Source: Bacteroidota bacterium (GTDB lineage Bacteria; Bacteroidota; Bacteroidia; Chitinophagales; Chitinophagaceae). Taken from it: a DNA stretch of 64,000 bases. The position numbers and the translations under genes are program-made. Position 1 is the stretch's first letter. Every line of letters starts with the position of its first letter. The stretch covers positions 1 to 64,000 of the forward strand of contig JAKPSI010000033.1 of the NCBI GenBank assembly GCA_029555415.1, given 5' to 3'. This document shows, piece after piece, positions 33,649-42,102 of the stretch. Under the pieces are notes generated by a model that was not told the origin of the DNA, searched no databases, and saw only the letters and a program-made list of their open reading frames with translations.

Positions 33649-34572
33649 ATGGGAGCGGTCACCGTTGATAATATCGTCAAATTCTATGGCAAGAAAGAAG
33701 CCCGTGTCACTGCCTTGCAGGGACTGAGCTTTGATGTGCAGAAAGGTGAACTGTTCGGACTGATCGGTCCGGATGGTGCGGGCAAGACATCCCTCTTCCG
33801 TATTCTCACCACGCTTTTATTAGCAGATGCGGGCACTGCCAGTGTGGACGGATTCGATGTGGTGAAGGATTACAAAGCTATCCGCAACCGCGTAGGTTAT
33901 ATGCCCGGTCGATTCTCACTCTATCAGGATCTTTCCGTGCGCGAGAACCTGGAATTCTTCGCTACGATTTTCAACACGACCATTGAAGAGAATTATGAAC
34001 TGGTGAAGGATATCTATTCACAGATCGAACCGTTCCGTGACCGCAAGGCAGGAAAGTTATCCGGTGGTATGAAGCAGAAACTGGCGCTGAGTTGCGCGCT
34101 CATTCACCGCCCATCTGTGTTATTCCTGGATGAACCGACGACCGGTGTTGACGCCGTATCCCGCAAGGAATTCTGGGAGATGCTGGCCCATCTGAAGCAA
34201 CAGGGGATCACGATCCTGGTCTCTACACCTTATATGGATGAAGCGGCACGATGTGATCGTGTAGCATTGATGCAGGAAGGGAAGATCATGTCGGTCAATA
34301 CGCCCGCGGGTATCGTCAATGAATTCGGTCGCCCTCTACTGGCCGTGAAGAATACGAACATGCTGCAATTGCTTCAGGCGATGAAAAGTTGTGAAGGGGT
34401 GGAAGATGCTTATCCTTTCGGGGAATATCACCACGTGGTATTGAAACCCGGAGGAGAAGCTGCCGTTAAAACAATATTGGAACAAATGAAGATGCCCTAC
34501 GAGCAGCATCCGGTAACACCGGATGTGGAAGACTGCTTCATGGCACTGATGCGTAATAAAGATGGACAATAA
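33649..34572 (+). CDS. ABC transporter ATP-binding protein 1
   Basis: The 307-residue ATPase has Walker A (GLIGPDGAGKTSLFRIL), signature (KLSGGMKQKLALSCAL), Walker B (SVLFLDEPTTGVD) and an extended C-terminal domain. The Asp in GPDGAGK resembles the first half of YbhF-type exporters. It overlaps the second ATPase gene by 11 bp. The two probably form a heterodimer driving the two permeases encoded downstream, equivalent to the fused YbhF protein. Confidence 0.92.
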   Translation: MGAVTVDNIVKFYGKKEARVTALQGLSFDVQKGELFGLIGPDGAGKTSLFRILTTLLLADAGTASVDGFDVVKDYKAIRNRVGYMPGRFSLYQDLSVRENLEFFATIFNTTIEENYELVKDIYSQIEPFRDRKAGKLSGGMKQKLALSCALIHRPSVLFLDEPTTGVDAVSRKEFWEMLAHLKQQGITILVSTPYMDEAARCDRVALMQEGKIMSVNTPAGIVNEFGRPLLAVKNTNMLQLLQAMKSCEGVEDAYPFGEYHHVVLKPGGEAAVKTILEQMKMPYEQHPVTPDVEDCFMALMRNKDGQ

Positions 34573-35305
34573 CAAAGTCATAACCGCACATGAACTGACC
34601 AAACGCTTCGGTGATTTCACCGCGGTGGATAAGATCACGTTCGAGGTCACGCGCGGTGAGATCTTCGGATTCCTGGGTGCCAATGGCGCGGGCAAGACCA
34701 CGGCCATGCGGATGTTGTCGGGCTTGTCATTGCCTACGTCGGGACAAGCCACCGTAGCGGGTTTTGATGTGTACAAGCAGAACGAGCAGATCAAGAAGAA
34801 TATCGGTTACATGAGTCAGAAATTCTCTTTGTATGAGGATCTGACCGTAAAAGAGAATATCCGTTTCTATGCGGGGATCTACGGGAAGTCGGACGCATTC
34901 ATCAAAGAAAAGACCGGCTATATCCTGGATCACCTGCACATGACATCGGAAGCCAATAAGCTCGTCGGTTCACTGCCATTAGGCTGGAAACAGAAGCTGG
35001 CTTTTTCCGTCGCCATCTTCCATGAACCGCAACTGGTGTTCCTGGATGAACCGACAGGTGGTGTGGATCCGGTCACGCGCCGTGAATTCTGGCAGATGAT
35101 CTATGAAGCGGCGGAGACGGGCATCACCGTATTTGTGACCACACACTATATGGATGAAGCGGAGTACTGCAACCGGGTATCGATCATGGTCGATGGAAGG
35201 ATCGAAGCGCTGGATACGCCGGGCGGGCTGAAAAGAACATTCGGGGCCAGATCAATGGATGAGGTTTTTTTGAAACTTGCCCGTGCTGCGAAACGCAGTG
35301 AGTAG
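34562..35305 (+). CDS. ABC transporter ATP-binding protein 2
   Basis: The 247-residue ATPase has Walker A (GFLGANGAGKTTAMRML), Walker B (LVFLDEPTGGVDPVTRRE), and a degenerate signature LPLGWKQKLAFSVAIFHEP in place of LSGGQ. This matches the second half of YbhF-type exporters. In heterodimeric ABC exporters such a degenerate site is often weakly hydrolytic (family knowledge). It is translationally coupled to the upstream ATPase by an 11-bp overlap. Confidence 0.92.
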   Translation: MDNNKVITAHELTKRFGDFTAVDKITFEVTRGEIFGFLGANGAGKTTAMRMLSGLSLPTSGQATVAGFDVYKQNEQIKKNIGYMSQKFSLYEDLTVKENIRFYAGIYGKSDAFIKEKTGYILDHLHMTSEANKLVGSLPLGWKQKLAFSVAIFHEPQLVFLDEPTGGVDPVTRREFWQMIYEAAETGITVFVTTHYMDEAEYCNRVSIMVDGRIEALDTPGGLKRTFGARSMDEVFLKLARAAKRSE

Positions 35306-35344
35306 TTGATAATTGATAATGGAAAAAGGATAATAAAAGAATTG

Positions 35345-35367
35345 AATCCGCGGGATCAGCGGGAAAC
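35345..35367. repeat. TCCGCGGGATCAGCGGGA-type word repeat inside the efflux operon
   Basis: CCGCGGGATCAGCGGGAAAC ends 7 bp before the permease ATG and matches the word at 30589-30606. Confidence 0.7.
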
Positions 35368-35373
35368 AAAAAA

Positions 35374-36480
35374 ATGAAACAGTTCATCGCATTTGTCAAA
35401 AAGGAGTTCTATCACATCATCCGTGATAAGCGAACCTTATTCATCCTCCTCGGCATGCCCGTGGTACAGATCATCATCTTCGGGTTCGCGCTGACGAATG
35501 AAGTGAAGAACTCGCAGATCGTGATCCTCGACAATGCAAAGGATGCCGCTTCGGCACAACTGATCACCGAACTGGGCAGCAGCCGTTATTTCGATATTAA
35601 ACAGAACGTATACTCTTATAAAGATATTGAAGCTGCGTTCCGTGCCGGGCATATCCGAATGGCCGTTGTTTTTCCGCCGCATCTGGATGAGGACCTGAAA
35701 CATTTCAATAAAGCGCAGATCCAACTGGTTGCTGATGCATCCGATCCGAATGTGGCCACCACACTGACCACGTATGCAGGCGCGATCATCCAGGATTTCA
35801 ATAAGCGATACAACCAGGGCAGACAGCTGCCTTACACGATACAGACCGAAGTACGGATGCTCTATAATCCGCAGGGGAAGGGCGCTTACAGTTTCGTACC
35901 CGGTGTGATGGCGATGGTACTGATGCTGGTGTGCACGATGATGACCGCGATCACGATCGTCCGTGAAAAAGAAACCGGGACGATGGAAGTGATGCTGGTC
36001 TCACCCATGAAACCCATCCGGATCATCCTCGCCAAGGCGGTACCTTATTTATTATTGTCGCTCGTCAACATCACCAGCATTTTATTACTGAGTGTATATG
36101 TGCTGGAAGTACCGATCAATGGAAGTCTTGCATTGCTTGGGTTTGAAAGTATTTTATTCACATTGACCTGTCTCGCATTGGGACTACTGATCTCCGCTGC
36201 AACCGACTCACAGCAAACCGCCATGTTCATTTCACTGACGGGTATGTTCCTGCCTACGATCATGCTGAGTGGGTTCATGTTCCCGATCGAGAACATGCCT
36301 GTACCGATGCAGGTGGTATCGAACGCGGTGCCGGCAAAATGGTATTATATGATCGTGCGGGATGTGATGATCAAAGGGGCGGGGTTGGGTGCGGTCTGGA
36401 AACAGACGCTGATCCTGACGGGCATGCTGGTCTTTTTGCTGGCGATGGCATTGAAAAAATTCAAAATCCGTCTGGCATGA
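35374..36480 (+). CDS. ABC-2 type transporter permease 1
   Basis: The 368-residue inner-membrane permease has one N-terminal helix (LFILLGMPVVQIIIFGFAL), a large periplasmic domain (residues 45-175) and five helices (GVMAMVLMLVCTMMTAITIV, GTMEVMLVSPMKPIRIILAK). This is the ABC-2/YhhJ layout, and it exports a small molecule with the ATPases upstream. The gap of 68 bp to the second ATPase gene holds a word repeat. It overlaps the second permease by 4 bp (ATGA). Confidence 0.9.
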   Translation: MKQFIAFVKKEFYHIIRDKRTLFILLGMPVVQIIIFGFALTNEVKNSQIVILDNAKDAASAQLITELGSSRYFDIKQNVYSYKDIEAAFRAGHIRMAVVFPPHLDEDLKHFNKAQIQLVADASDPNVATTLTTYAGAIIQDFNKRYNQGRQLPYTIQTEVRMLYNPQGKGAYSFVPGVMAMVLMLVCTMMTAITIVREKETGTMEVMLVSPMKPIRIILAKAVPYLLLSLVNITSILLLSVYVLEVPINGSLALLGFESILFTLTCLALGLLISAATDSQQTAMFISLTGMFLPTIMLSGFMFPIENMPVPMQVVSNAVPAKWYYMIVRDVMIKGAGLGAVWKQTLILTGMLVFLLAMALKKFKIRLA

Positions 36481-37595
36481 GGACACTGAAATTTTTATTG
36501 CAGAAAGAGTTCCGGCAGATCTTCCGGAATCCGGCGATCCTTCGGATCATCTTCGTCATGCCCATGATCCAGTTGTTGATCCTGCCATTGGCCGCGGATT
36601 ATGAAGTGAAGAACATCAAACTGGCGGTGGTGGACCATGATCATTCATCGTATTCCAGGCAACTGATCTCCAAGATCACGGCCTCCGGATATTTCAAACT
36701 CGATAACTATAATGGTTCCTATAAAGAGGCGTTGCAGGAAGTAGAGAAGGATCATGCTGATCTGGTGCTGGAGATCCCGGATCATTTTGAAAAGAACCTG
36801 GTGAAGGAAGATGCCTCCACTTTGTTCATCGCCATCAATGCGATCAATGGCGTGAAAGCGGGACTGGGCAGTGCTTACCTGCAAAGTATCATCAGGGATT
36901 TCAACGGACAGGTGCGGGAAGAATGGGTACAGTTCCCGCGGTTCAGTCCGGAAACGCAGGTCATGGTCACCTCCTCCAACTGGTTCAACCCGATGATGAA
37001 CTACCGGTACTTCATGGTGCCGGGTATCCTCGTGATCCTGGTGACATTGGTGGGATCATTCCTGGCTTCCCTCAATATCGTTAAGGAGAAAGAGGTCGGT
37101 ACCATTGAACAGATCAATGTGACGCCGGTTCGCAAGTATCAGTTCATCCTCGGCAAACTGATCCCTTTCTGGTTGCTGGGTTTATTCGTATTGACATTGG
37201 GATTGGGTGTGGCGCGTTTCGCATACGGTATCATTCCTGCCGGCAGCCTTTTCACGATATACGTTTTCGCAGCGGTGTTCCTGCTGGCGGTACTCGGATT
37301 GGGATTACTGGTCTCAACATTCTGCAGCACACAACAGCAGGCCATCCTGATCTCTTTCTTCATGATGATGGTGTTCATCCTGCTCGGCGGATTGTATACG
37401 TCCATTGAAAGCATGCCTGAATGGGCGCAGTGGCTCACGAAGATCAATCCGGTCTCTTATTTCATCGATGTAATGCGGATGGTGGTGCTGAAGGGGAGCG
37501 GGCTGGCGGATATTAAAACTCATTTGCTGACTGTTTTCGGAATTGCGGTGCTGCTTAACGGTTGGGCTGTGGTTTCTTACAGGAAGAGAAGCTGA
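36477..37595 (+). CDS. ABC-2 type transporter permease 2
   Basis: The 372-residue permease is paralogous to its neighbour: N-terminal helix (RIIFVMPMIQLLILPLAADY), periplasmic domain, and the conserved segment TIEQINVTPVRKYQFILGKL. The start at 36477 overlaps the stop of permease 1 as ATGA, so a longer in-frame start would lie inside that gene and is rejected. It is the last gene of the operon, and word repeats follow. Confidence 0.9.
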   Translation: MRTLKFLLQKEFRQIFRNPAILRIIFVMPMIQLLILPLAADYEVKNIKLAVVDHDHSSYSRQLISKITASGYFKLDNYNGSYKEALQEVEKDHADLVLEIPDHFEKNLVKEDASTLFIAINAINGVKAGLGSAYLQSIIRDFNGQVREEWVQFPRFSPETQVMVTSSNWFNPMMNYRYFMVPGILVILVTLVGSFLASLNIVKEKEVGTIEQINVTPVRKYQFILGKLIPFWLLGLFVLTLGLGVARFAYGIIPAGSLFTIYVFAAVFLLAVLGLGLLVSTFCSTQQQAILISFFMMMVFILLGGLYTSIESMPEWAQWLTKINPVSYFIDVMRMVVLKGSGLADIKTHLLTVFGIAVLLNGWAVVSYRKRS

Positions 37596-37602
37596 TTGTA
37601 GA

Positions 37603-37634
37603 AGTCGGTAGTCGTTAGTCAGTAGTCGGTAGTT
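37603..37634. repeat. GTCGGTAGT-type word repeat
   Basis: Words GTCGGTAGTC, GTTAGTCAGTAGTCGGTAGT follow the last efflux gene. This is a sixth word class in the window. Confidence 0.65.
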
Positions 37635-37684
37635 CGTTCTAAGAGTATGTCGTGGAGTGATGGGCATTTTAGAAGTAGGATGAT

Positions 37685-37711
37685 AAATTTTGAATTTTGA
37701 GTTTTGAATTA
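37685..37711. repeat. TTTTGAA-type word repeat
   Basis: AATTTTGAATTTTGAGTTTTGAA lies downstream of the efflux operon, in the same orientation as at 27891 and 41247. Confidence 0.7.
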
Positions 37712-37873
37712 GTGAACGTCCGGGTGTAGTTGTATTTTACGTTTTTTGATGATCAGCGAGTAGATACATCAATTCAGCCGTCTTCCCGCCTTCCCGGCAA
37801 AACACTTTTGTGGTAAGTCATCAGAAAAGGATAAAATTTTATACCGAAATTGTGGTTCTAAACCTAATCCATT

Positions 37874-38452
37874 ATGATCAGTGATATCCGGGTCCTGAAT
37901 ACCGAGATCCTTTCCAACAATTGGTACATCCTCCGCAAAGTGACTTATGAATACCGCAAGCCCGATGGCAGCATGCATGTGCAAAGCCGGGAAGCGTACG
38001 ACCGTGGTAATGGCGCGGCGATCCTTTTATACAATAAAGAAAAGGGTACAGTGATCCTGACGCGACAGTTCAGGCTGCCTACCTATATTAACGGGAATCC
38101 GGATGGCATGCTGATCGAAGTGGCGGCGGGATTGCTGGATAAAGACAACCCGGAAGAATGTATCCGCAGAGAAACGGCTGAAGAGACCGGATATCAGGTG
38201 AAGGAAGTGAAAAAGGTATTTGATGCGTATATGTCGCCCGGCTCCGTAACCGAGGTCCTTTATTTATTCATCGCGGAATATGAGCCTTCCATGAAAACCG
38301 GTCAGGGTGGTGGCGTGGCGCACGAAGAGGAAAACATCGAAGTGCTGGAGCTGCCTTTTCTGAAGGCTGTTGAGATGATCAGATCGGGCGAGATCAGGGA
38401 TGCCAAAACGATCATGCTCATTCAGTACCTGCAATTATACGGGTCGATCTGA
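37874..38452 (+). CDS. nudK: Nudix hydrolase, GDP-mannose pyrophosphatase NudK type
   Basis: The 192-residue protein has the Nudix box GLLDKDNPEECIRRETAEET and a N-terminal domain (LSNNWYILRKVTYEYRKPDG) and loop (RLPTYINGNPDGMLIEVAAG) that match NudK, which hydrolyses GDP-mannose to GMP and mannose-1-P. It is cytosolic. Other Nudix subtypes such as ADP-ribose pyrophosphatase share the box, but the loop favours NudK. Confidence 0.87.
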   Translation: MISDIRVLNTEILSNNWYILRKVTYEYRKPDGSMHVQSREAYDRGNGAAILLYNKEKGTVILTRQFRLPTYINGNPDGMLIEVAAGLLDKDNPEECIRRETAEETGYQVKEVKKVFDAYMSPGSVTEVLYLFIAEYEPSMKTGQGGGVAHEEENIEVLELPFLKAVEMIRSGEIRDAKTIMLIQYLQLYGSI

Positions 38453-38488
38453 TGATTGAAATAATAACAGGAAAGTTTATTTTAGAGT

Positions 38489-39157
38489 ATGAACGAAACT
38501 CAGGTGCCTCATCAACCACAGCATCCCAAACAGGAATTTCAGGTAGAAAGGCTTGCTTTCTTCAGTGATGCGGTTTTTGCGATCGCCATTACGCTGCTGA
38601 TCATTGAATTCAGGGTGCCTGTAATTACGAAAGACAGTACCTGGGATTCAGTATGGGAGCAGCTGGTGGAGATGAAGTACAAATTGCTGGCACTCTGTAT
38701 CAGTTTTATGCTGATCGCGAACTACTGGATCAAACACCATGCATTGTTCAAGCATATCCATAATTACAATCAGCGGATCGTCATTTCAAACATGTACATC
38801 CTGTTGCCGGTGATCTTTTTCCCGTTCAGTACGGCCTTCTTTGCAGAGTCTGTGGAAAATGAAAACGTCATGATCCTGGGACTGCGTTTATTCCTGCTCA
38901 ATCATATCGCCGCTAATATCACCCTCTTCGTTTTTTACTGGCTCACATTCGTATATCATAAAGACCTGTCGTATGGAATGGAAAGAGATGAGACGCTGAA
39001 ATTCCGGATCGAAACATTATTCCCGATGGTTTCATTCCTGATTTGCCTGGGGGCCACATTCTTCACCCGGGATATGAGGATCTTTGCCGGGATCATTATC
39101 GGTGGTCTGTTCCTTAAAAGGCTGACCGGAAGGTTCTTCGGGGTGAAAGTGCGGTAA
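38489..39157 (+). CDS. TMEM175-family potassium channel-like protein
   Basis: The 222-residue membrane protein has about six hydrophobic helices. The first carries the family motif FFSDAVFAIAITLLI. Bacterial TMEM175 proteins form tetrameric potassium channels. The motif and length (about 200) agree, with the second helical block (ANYWIKHHALFKHIHNYNQR) also being conserved. The gene lies 36 bp downstream of nudK and could share its mRNA, although no functional link is evident. Confidence 0.88.
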   Translation: MNETQVPHQPQHPKQEFQVERLAFFSDAVFAIAITLLIIEFRVPVITKDSTWDSVWEQLVEMKYKLLALCISFMLIANYWIKHHALFKHIHNYNQRIVISNMYILLPVIFFPFSTAFFAESVENENVMILGLRLFLLNHIAANITLFVFYWLTFVYHKDLSYGMERDETLKFRIETLFPMVSFLICLGATFFTRDMRIFAGIIIGGLFLKRLTGRFFGVKVR

Positions 39158-39218
39158 ACCCAGTGGTGTAAAAGTCTTTCCGGATATTAATACTCAAAGC
39201 CCACAGCTTTTCATGGCA

Positions 39219-39259
39219 TTCTGCGAAATCTGCGCAAAATCTGCGGGATCTGCGGGAAT
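39219..39259. repeat. TCTGCGGGA-type word repeat
   Basis: TTCTGCGAAATCTGCGC, AATCTGCGGGATCTGCGGGAA: four consecutive copies of about 10-11 bp precede a small hypothetical gene. Confidence 0.7.
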
Positions 39260-39303
39260 CCTCTTCTGAAATGCTTAAATTAGGTGAACTAAAAACGTTT
39301 GCC

Positions 39304-39699
39304 ATGCTTAAAATCAATGATCTGAAGTCAGGAGACATTATTATGCTGAACGATGAAGGGATCATGCGTGAGGGAACGGTGGTCGATATCAGCCATGAAG
39401 AGAATCAGGCCCTGGTCAATAACGGGATCCAGGAGTTCTGGTTCAGTCCTGCCGAAATGAGCGCCATTCCGCTCGACGAAGCACAACTATTAAGGCTGGG
39501 ATTTGAGAAAGAGGAGCTGGAAGGAGGGGTCAAGTACAAAAAAGGGGCATTCCGCCTCGTGACCCCGAAAAAAGGTGATTTCAGCAATATTGAAATGTGG
39601 TACCGGGAAGACAGGAGGCATTTTAGTGTGCCCCTGGCGGTCCATGAGCTGCAGAATCTGCACCTGGACATGAGCAAATCCTACCTCGAACTGGCCTGA
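39304..39699 (+). CDS. Hypothetical cytosolic protein upstream of infA
   Basis: The product is 131 residues from the ATG at 39304 (MLKINDLKSGDIIML). An in-frame ATG 33 bp upstream (39271) is possible. The N-terminal half resembles a small beta-barrel with the pattern DGDIxxxNDEG...EG.VV.I, and the C-terminal half is mixed. There is no signal peptide or membrane segment. I do not recognise a named family. It sits in front of the ribosomal-protein operon but has its own terminator. Confidence 0.7.
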   Translation: MLKINDLKSGDIIMLNDEGIMREGTVVDISHEENQALVNNGIQEFWFSPAEMSAIPLDEAQLLRLGFEKEELEGGVKYKKGAFRLVTPKKGDFSNIEMWYREDRRHFSVPLAVHELQNLHLDMSKSYLELA

Positions 39700-39754
39700 A
39701 AACCCGGTTTTTAGCCCAGTTCCTGACATTCAGACAGTCATTTACCCCCAAACC

Positions 39755-39785
39755 CCGAAAAATAATCGGGGTTTTTTCTTTTTTA
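39755..39785 (+). terminator. Rho-independent terminator before infA
   Basis: AACCCCGA...TCGGGGTT with a following TTTTTTC tract, 56 bp after the hypothetical gene stop. The infA promoter follows at once. Confidence 0.85.
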
Positions 39786-39798
39786 GGCATGGTTCTCC

Positions 39799-39806
39799 TA
39801 TCTTTG
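39799..39806 (+). promoter_or_regulatory. Candidate -7 box of the infA-rplQ operon
   Basis: TATCTTTG is a full TAnnTTTG match, 14 bp downstream of a terminator and 17 bp upstream of the infA ATG. Confidence 0.6.
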
Positions 39807-39822
39807 CAGCCCCAAAAATTGT

Positions 39823-40041
39823 ATGTCAAAACAACCCCTTATTAAACAGGATGGTACGATCCTCGAGGCCTTATCGAACGCAATGTTCCGGGTAAAACTG
39901 GAAAATGGCCACGAAATCCTCGCTACGATCTCTGGAAAGATGAGGATGCACTACATCAGGATCCTTCCGGGTGATAAAGTGGGAGTTGAGATGAGTCCAT
40001 ACGATCTGAGCAGGGGACGGATCATTTTCCGTTACAAATAA
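39823..40041 (+). CDS. infA: Translation initiation factor IF-1
   Basis: The 72-residue OB-fold protein binds the ribosomal A site during initiation. The sequence [20 protein letters not shown] followed by [20 protein letters not shown] and [14 protein letters not shown] is canonical. It opens the string infA, rpmJ, rpsM, rpsK, rpsD, rpoA, rplQ, the conserved end of the bacterial ribosomal-protein cluster. Confidence 0.97.
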   Translation: MSKQPLIKQDGTILEALSNAMFRVKLENGHEILATISGKMRMHYIRILPGDKVGVEMSPYDLSRGRIIFRYK

Positions 40042-40070
40042 TGTGAACGACAACGTTAAAAAAAACGAAT

Positions 40071-40187
40071 ATGAAAGTCAGGGCATCCATTAAAAAAAGA
40101 AGTGTAGACTGCAAGATCGTGCGTCGCAAGGGAAAGTTGTACATCATCAACAAAAAGAATCCCCGCTTCAAGCAGCGTCAGGGTTAA
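40071..40187 (+). CDS. rpmJ: 50S ribosomal protein L36
   Basis: The 38-residue frame begins ATG AAA GTC AGG ([20 protein letters not shown]) and ends NPRFKQRQG. Zinc-binding L36 has four ligands (CxxC, C, H). Here only one cysteine (Cys14) remains, and the others are Ser, Asn and Phe, so this is the zinc-free form usual in Bacteroidota. It lies 29 bp after infA. Confidence 0.95.
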   Translation: MKVRASIKKRSVDCKIVRRKGKLYIINKKNPRFKQRQG

Positions 40188-40191
40188 GAGT

Positions 40192-40260
40192 GAGCTGCAA
40201 GCCTTAAGCTGTAAGCTACAAGGAACGCACACATAGCTCACAGCTCAGAGCTCGCAACTG
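40192..40260. repeat. AGCTGCAAGC-type word repeats inside the ribosomal operon
   Basis: GAGCTGCAAGCCTTAAGCTG and TAGCTCACAGCTCAGAGCTC are two adjacent runs of the same word in direct and inverted orientation, between rpmJ and rpsM. Confidence 0.75.
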
Positions 40261-40292
40261 ATTAAAGTAATTAACAAAACAAACAGAAAAAT

Positions 40293-40673
40293 ATGGCACG
40301 TATTGCCGGTGTTGACTTACCAAAAAATAAAAGAGGCGAAATCGGTCTGACCTATATCTATGGGATCGGACCTGCCACAGCGAAGTATATTCTGGACAAG
40401 AATAATATCAGCCGTGACAAGAAAGTGAACGAGTGGAATGACGATGACCTGAATGCGATCCGTACTACCATTACGGAAGAGCTGAAGGTTGAAGGTCAGC
40501 TTCGTTCTGAAGTGCAGATGAGCATCAAGCGTCTGCTTGATATCGCCTGCTACCGTGGTCTTCGCCACCGTAAAGGTCTGCCGGTACGCGGCCAGCGCAC
40601 AAAAACCAACAGCCGTACCCGTAAAGGGAAACGTAAAACGGTTGCAGGTAAAAAGAAGGCGCCGAAAAAGTAA
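40293..40673 (+). CDS. rpsM: 30S ribosomal protein S13
   Basis: The 126-residue protein starts [20 protein letters not shown]. The H2TH motif region ([16 protein letters not shown]) and the basic tail with [20 protein letters not shown] are canonical. It contacts 16S rRNA helices in the head of the small subunit and tRNA. The gap to rpsK is 161 bp and contains a hairpin. Confidence 0.98.
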   Translation: MARIAGVDLPKNKRGEIGLTYIYGIGPATAKYILDKNNISRDKKVNEWNDDDLNAIRTTITEELKVEGQLRSEVQMSIKRLLDIACYRGLRHRKGLPVRGQRTKTNSRTRKGKRKTVAGKKKAPKK

Positions 40674-40684
40674 TATTAACGGAT

Positions 40685-40710
40685 CCGGGAACTGTTTTCA
40701 GTATTCCCGG
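40685..40710 (+). promoter_or_regulatory. Intercistronic hairpin between rpsM and rpsK
   Basis: CCGGGA-ACTG-TTTT-CAGT-AT-TCCCGG forms a 10-bp hairpin with a TTTT tetraloop and a 2-nt bulge. It is followed by TTCCTTTATT, so it may be an attenuator or mRNA-processing or stability element within the operon. Confidence 0.5.
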
Positions 40711-40834
40711 TTCCTTTATTATAAGGCTTACTGCATAATGGATCAGTTACAGATCGCCTCGTAAGCCGGCGGGAGGATTGATCCAGACCCGGAAGGGTTC
40801 ATTAACAAACTAAACGACTACCTCAGTTAAGATC

Positions 40835-41245
40835 ATGGCAAAAGCACAAGTACAGGCCTCCAGCCCGAAGCAGGCCAACAAGAAAAGAGTGGTGAAAGTA
40901 GATTCTTACGGTGATGCACACATCTCCGCCACTTTCAACAACATCATCATCAGCCTTACCAACAAGACCGGCCAGGTAGTTGCCTGGAGCAGCGCGGGTA
41001 AAATGGGTTTCAAGGGTTCTAAAAAGAACACACCTTACGCAGCCCAGATGGCCTCTGCAGATGCAGCTAAAACTGCATTTGACGCGGGTCTGAAACGCGT
41101 TGACGTTTATGTGAAAGGACCCGGTGCCGGCCGCGAAAGCGCCATCCGTTCCCTGTCACAAAGCGGTATCGAAGTAGTGATGATCAAAGACGTGACCCCG
41201 CTTCCGCACAACGGTTGCCGTCCGCCGAAGAAAAGAAGAGTATAA
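40835..41245 (+). CDS. rpsK: 30S ribosomal protein S11
   Basis: The 136-residue protein has the canonical core [40 protein letters not shown] and the [13 protein letters not shown] and [13 protein letters not shown] motifs. It sits in the platform of the 30S subunit. The distance to rpsD is 196 bp and holds an inverted word repeat. Confidence 0.98.
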   Translation: MAKAQVQASSPKQANKKRVVKVDSYGDAHISATFNNIIISLTNKTGQVVAWSSAGKMGFKGSKKNTPYAAQMASADAAKTAFDAGLKRVDVYVKGPGAGRESAIRSLSQSGIEVVMIKDVTPLPHNGCRPPKKRRV

Positions 41246-41246
41246 T

Positions 41247-41327
41247 AAATTTTGAATTTTGAATGCTGAATTTTGAATTTGCTCCCGGAGACTTAACTCA
41301 AAATTTAAAATTCAAAACTCAAAATTT
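41247..41327. repeat. Inverted TTTTGAA / TTCAAAA word repeat between rpsK and rpsD
   Basis: TTTTGAA words at 41247-41280 are followed after about 17 bp by TTCAAAA words at 41298-41327. They can fold into one long imperfect hairpin in the mRNA of the alpha operon. The remainder of the gap to 41441 is AT-rich with no gene. Confidence 0.75.
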
Positions 41328-41441
41328 CCGGACATATTGAGCCAATTTGGTTTCATTTACACAAAGGGTGCGCGATTAATTTTTTACGATTTTTTACCGA
41401 TCGTTGCACCGTTTCAAAAAAAATCGAAATGAATAAAAACT

Positions 41442-42047
41442 ATGGCACGTTACACTGGTCCAAAGACCAAGATCTCCCGCATTTTTGGTGAGCCTATCTT
41501 AGGCAATGGTAAATGGTTGGGTAAAACCAGCAACCCTCCGGGTATGCATGGTGAAAAACGCAAGCGTAAAACGCTCGGCGAATACGCCCTCCAGCTCCGC
41601 GAAAAACAAAAAGCAAAGTACACATATGGTGTACTCGAGAAACAATTCCGCAAAACATTTGAAGAAGCTGCACGCCGCAAAGGTGTAACCGGTGAGAACC
41701 TCATCAAGTTACTCGAAGCACGTCTGGACAATACCGTGTTCCGCATGGGTATCGCTCCTTCACGTCCGGCTGCCCGTCAGCTCGTAAGCCACAAGCACAT
41801 CGAGGTGAACGGTATCGTTATGAATGTACCTTCCTGCCAGCTGAAACCCGGTGATGTGATCACTGTGAAAGAAGGCAGCAAAACACGTACATCCATCACC
41901 AGCACAGTTCGTCCGAAAAACCCGAAGTTCACATGGGTTGACTGGAATGAAACTGAACTGAAAGGCACCTTCATCACTTATCCTGAGCGTGAAAGCGTTC
42001 CGGAGAACATCAAGGAACAGCTGATCGTCGAGTTGTACAGCAAGTAA
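41442..42047 (+). CDS. rpsD: 30S ribosomal protein S4
   Basis: The 201-residue protein starts MARYTGPKTKISRIFGEP. The S4 RNA-binding domain (VFRMGIAPSRPAARQLVSHK, HIEVNGIVMNVPSCQLKPGD) is complete. The N-terminal zinc cysteines of some S4 proteins are absent, as in the C-minus type. In many bacteria S4 represses this operon, but no S4-binding pseudoknot was recognised here. Confidence 0.98.
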   Translation: MARYTGPKTKISRIFGEPILGNGKWLGKTSNPPGMHGEKRKRKTLGEYALQLREKQKAKYTYGVLEKQFRKTFEEAARRKGVTGENLIKLLEARLDNTVFRMGIAPSRPAARQLVSHKHIEVNGIVMNVPSCQLKPGDVITVKEGSKTRTSITSTVRPKNPKFTWVDWNETELKGTFITYPERESVPENIKEQLIVELYSK

Positions 42048-42102
42048 TAGCTGCTGAACAACCTTTTTGTACGCAATCATTTAAAAACCTAAAGAATACA
42101 AT

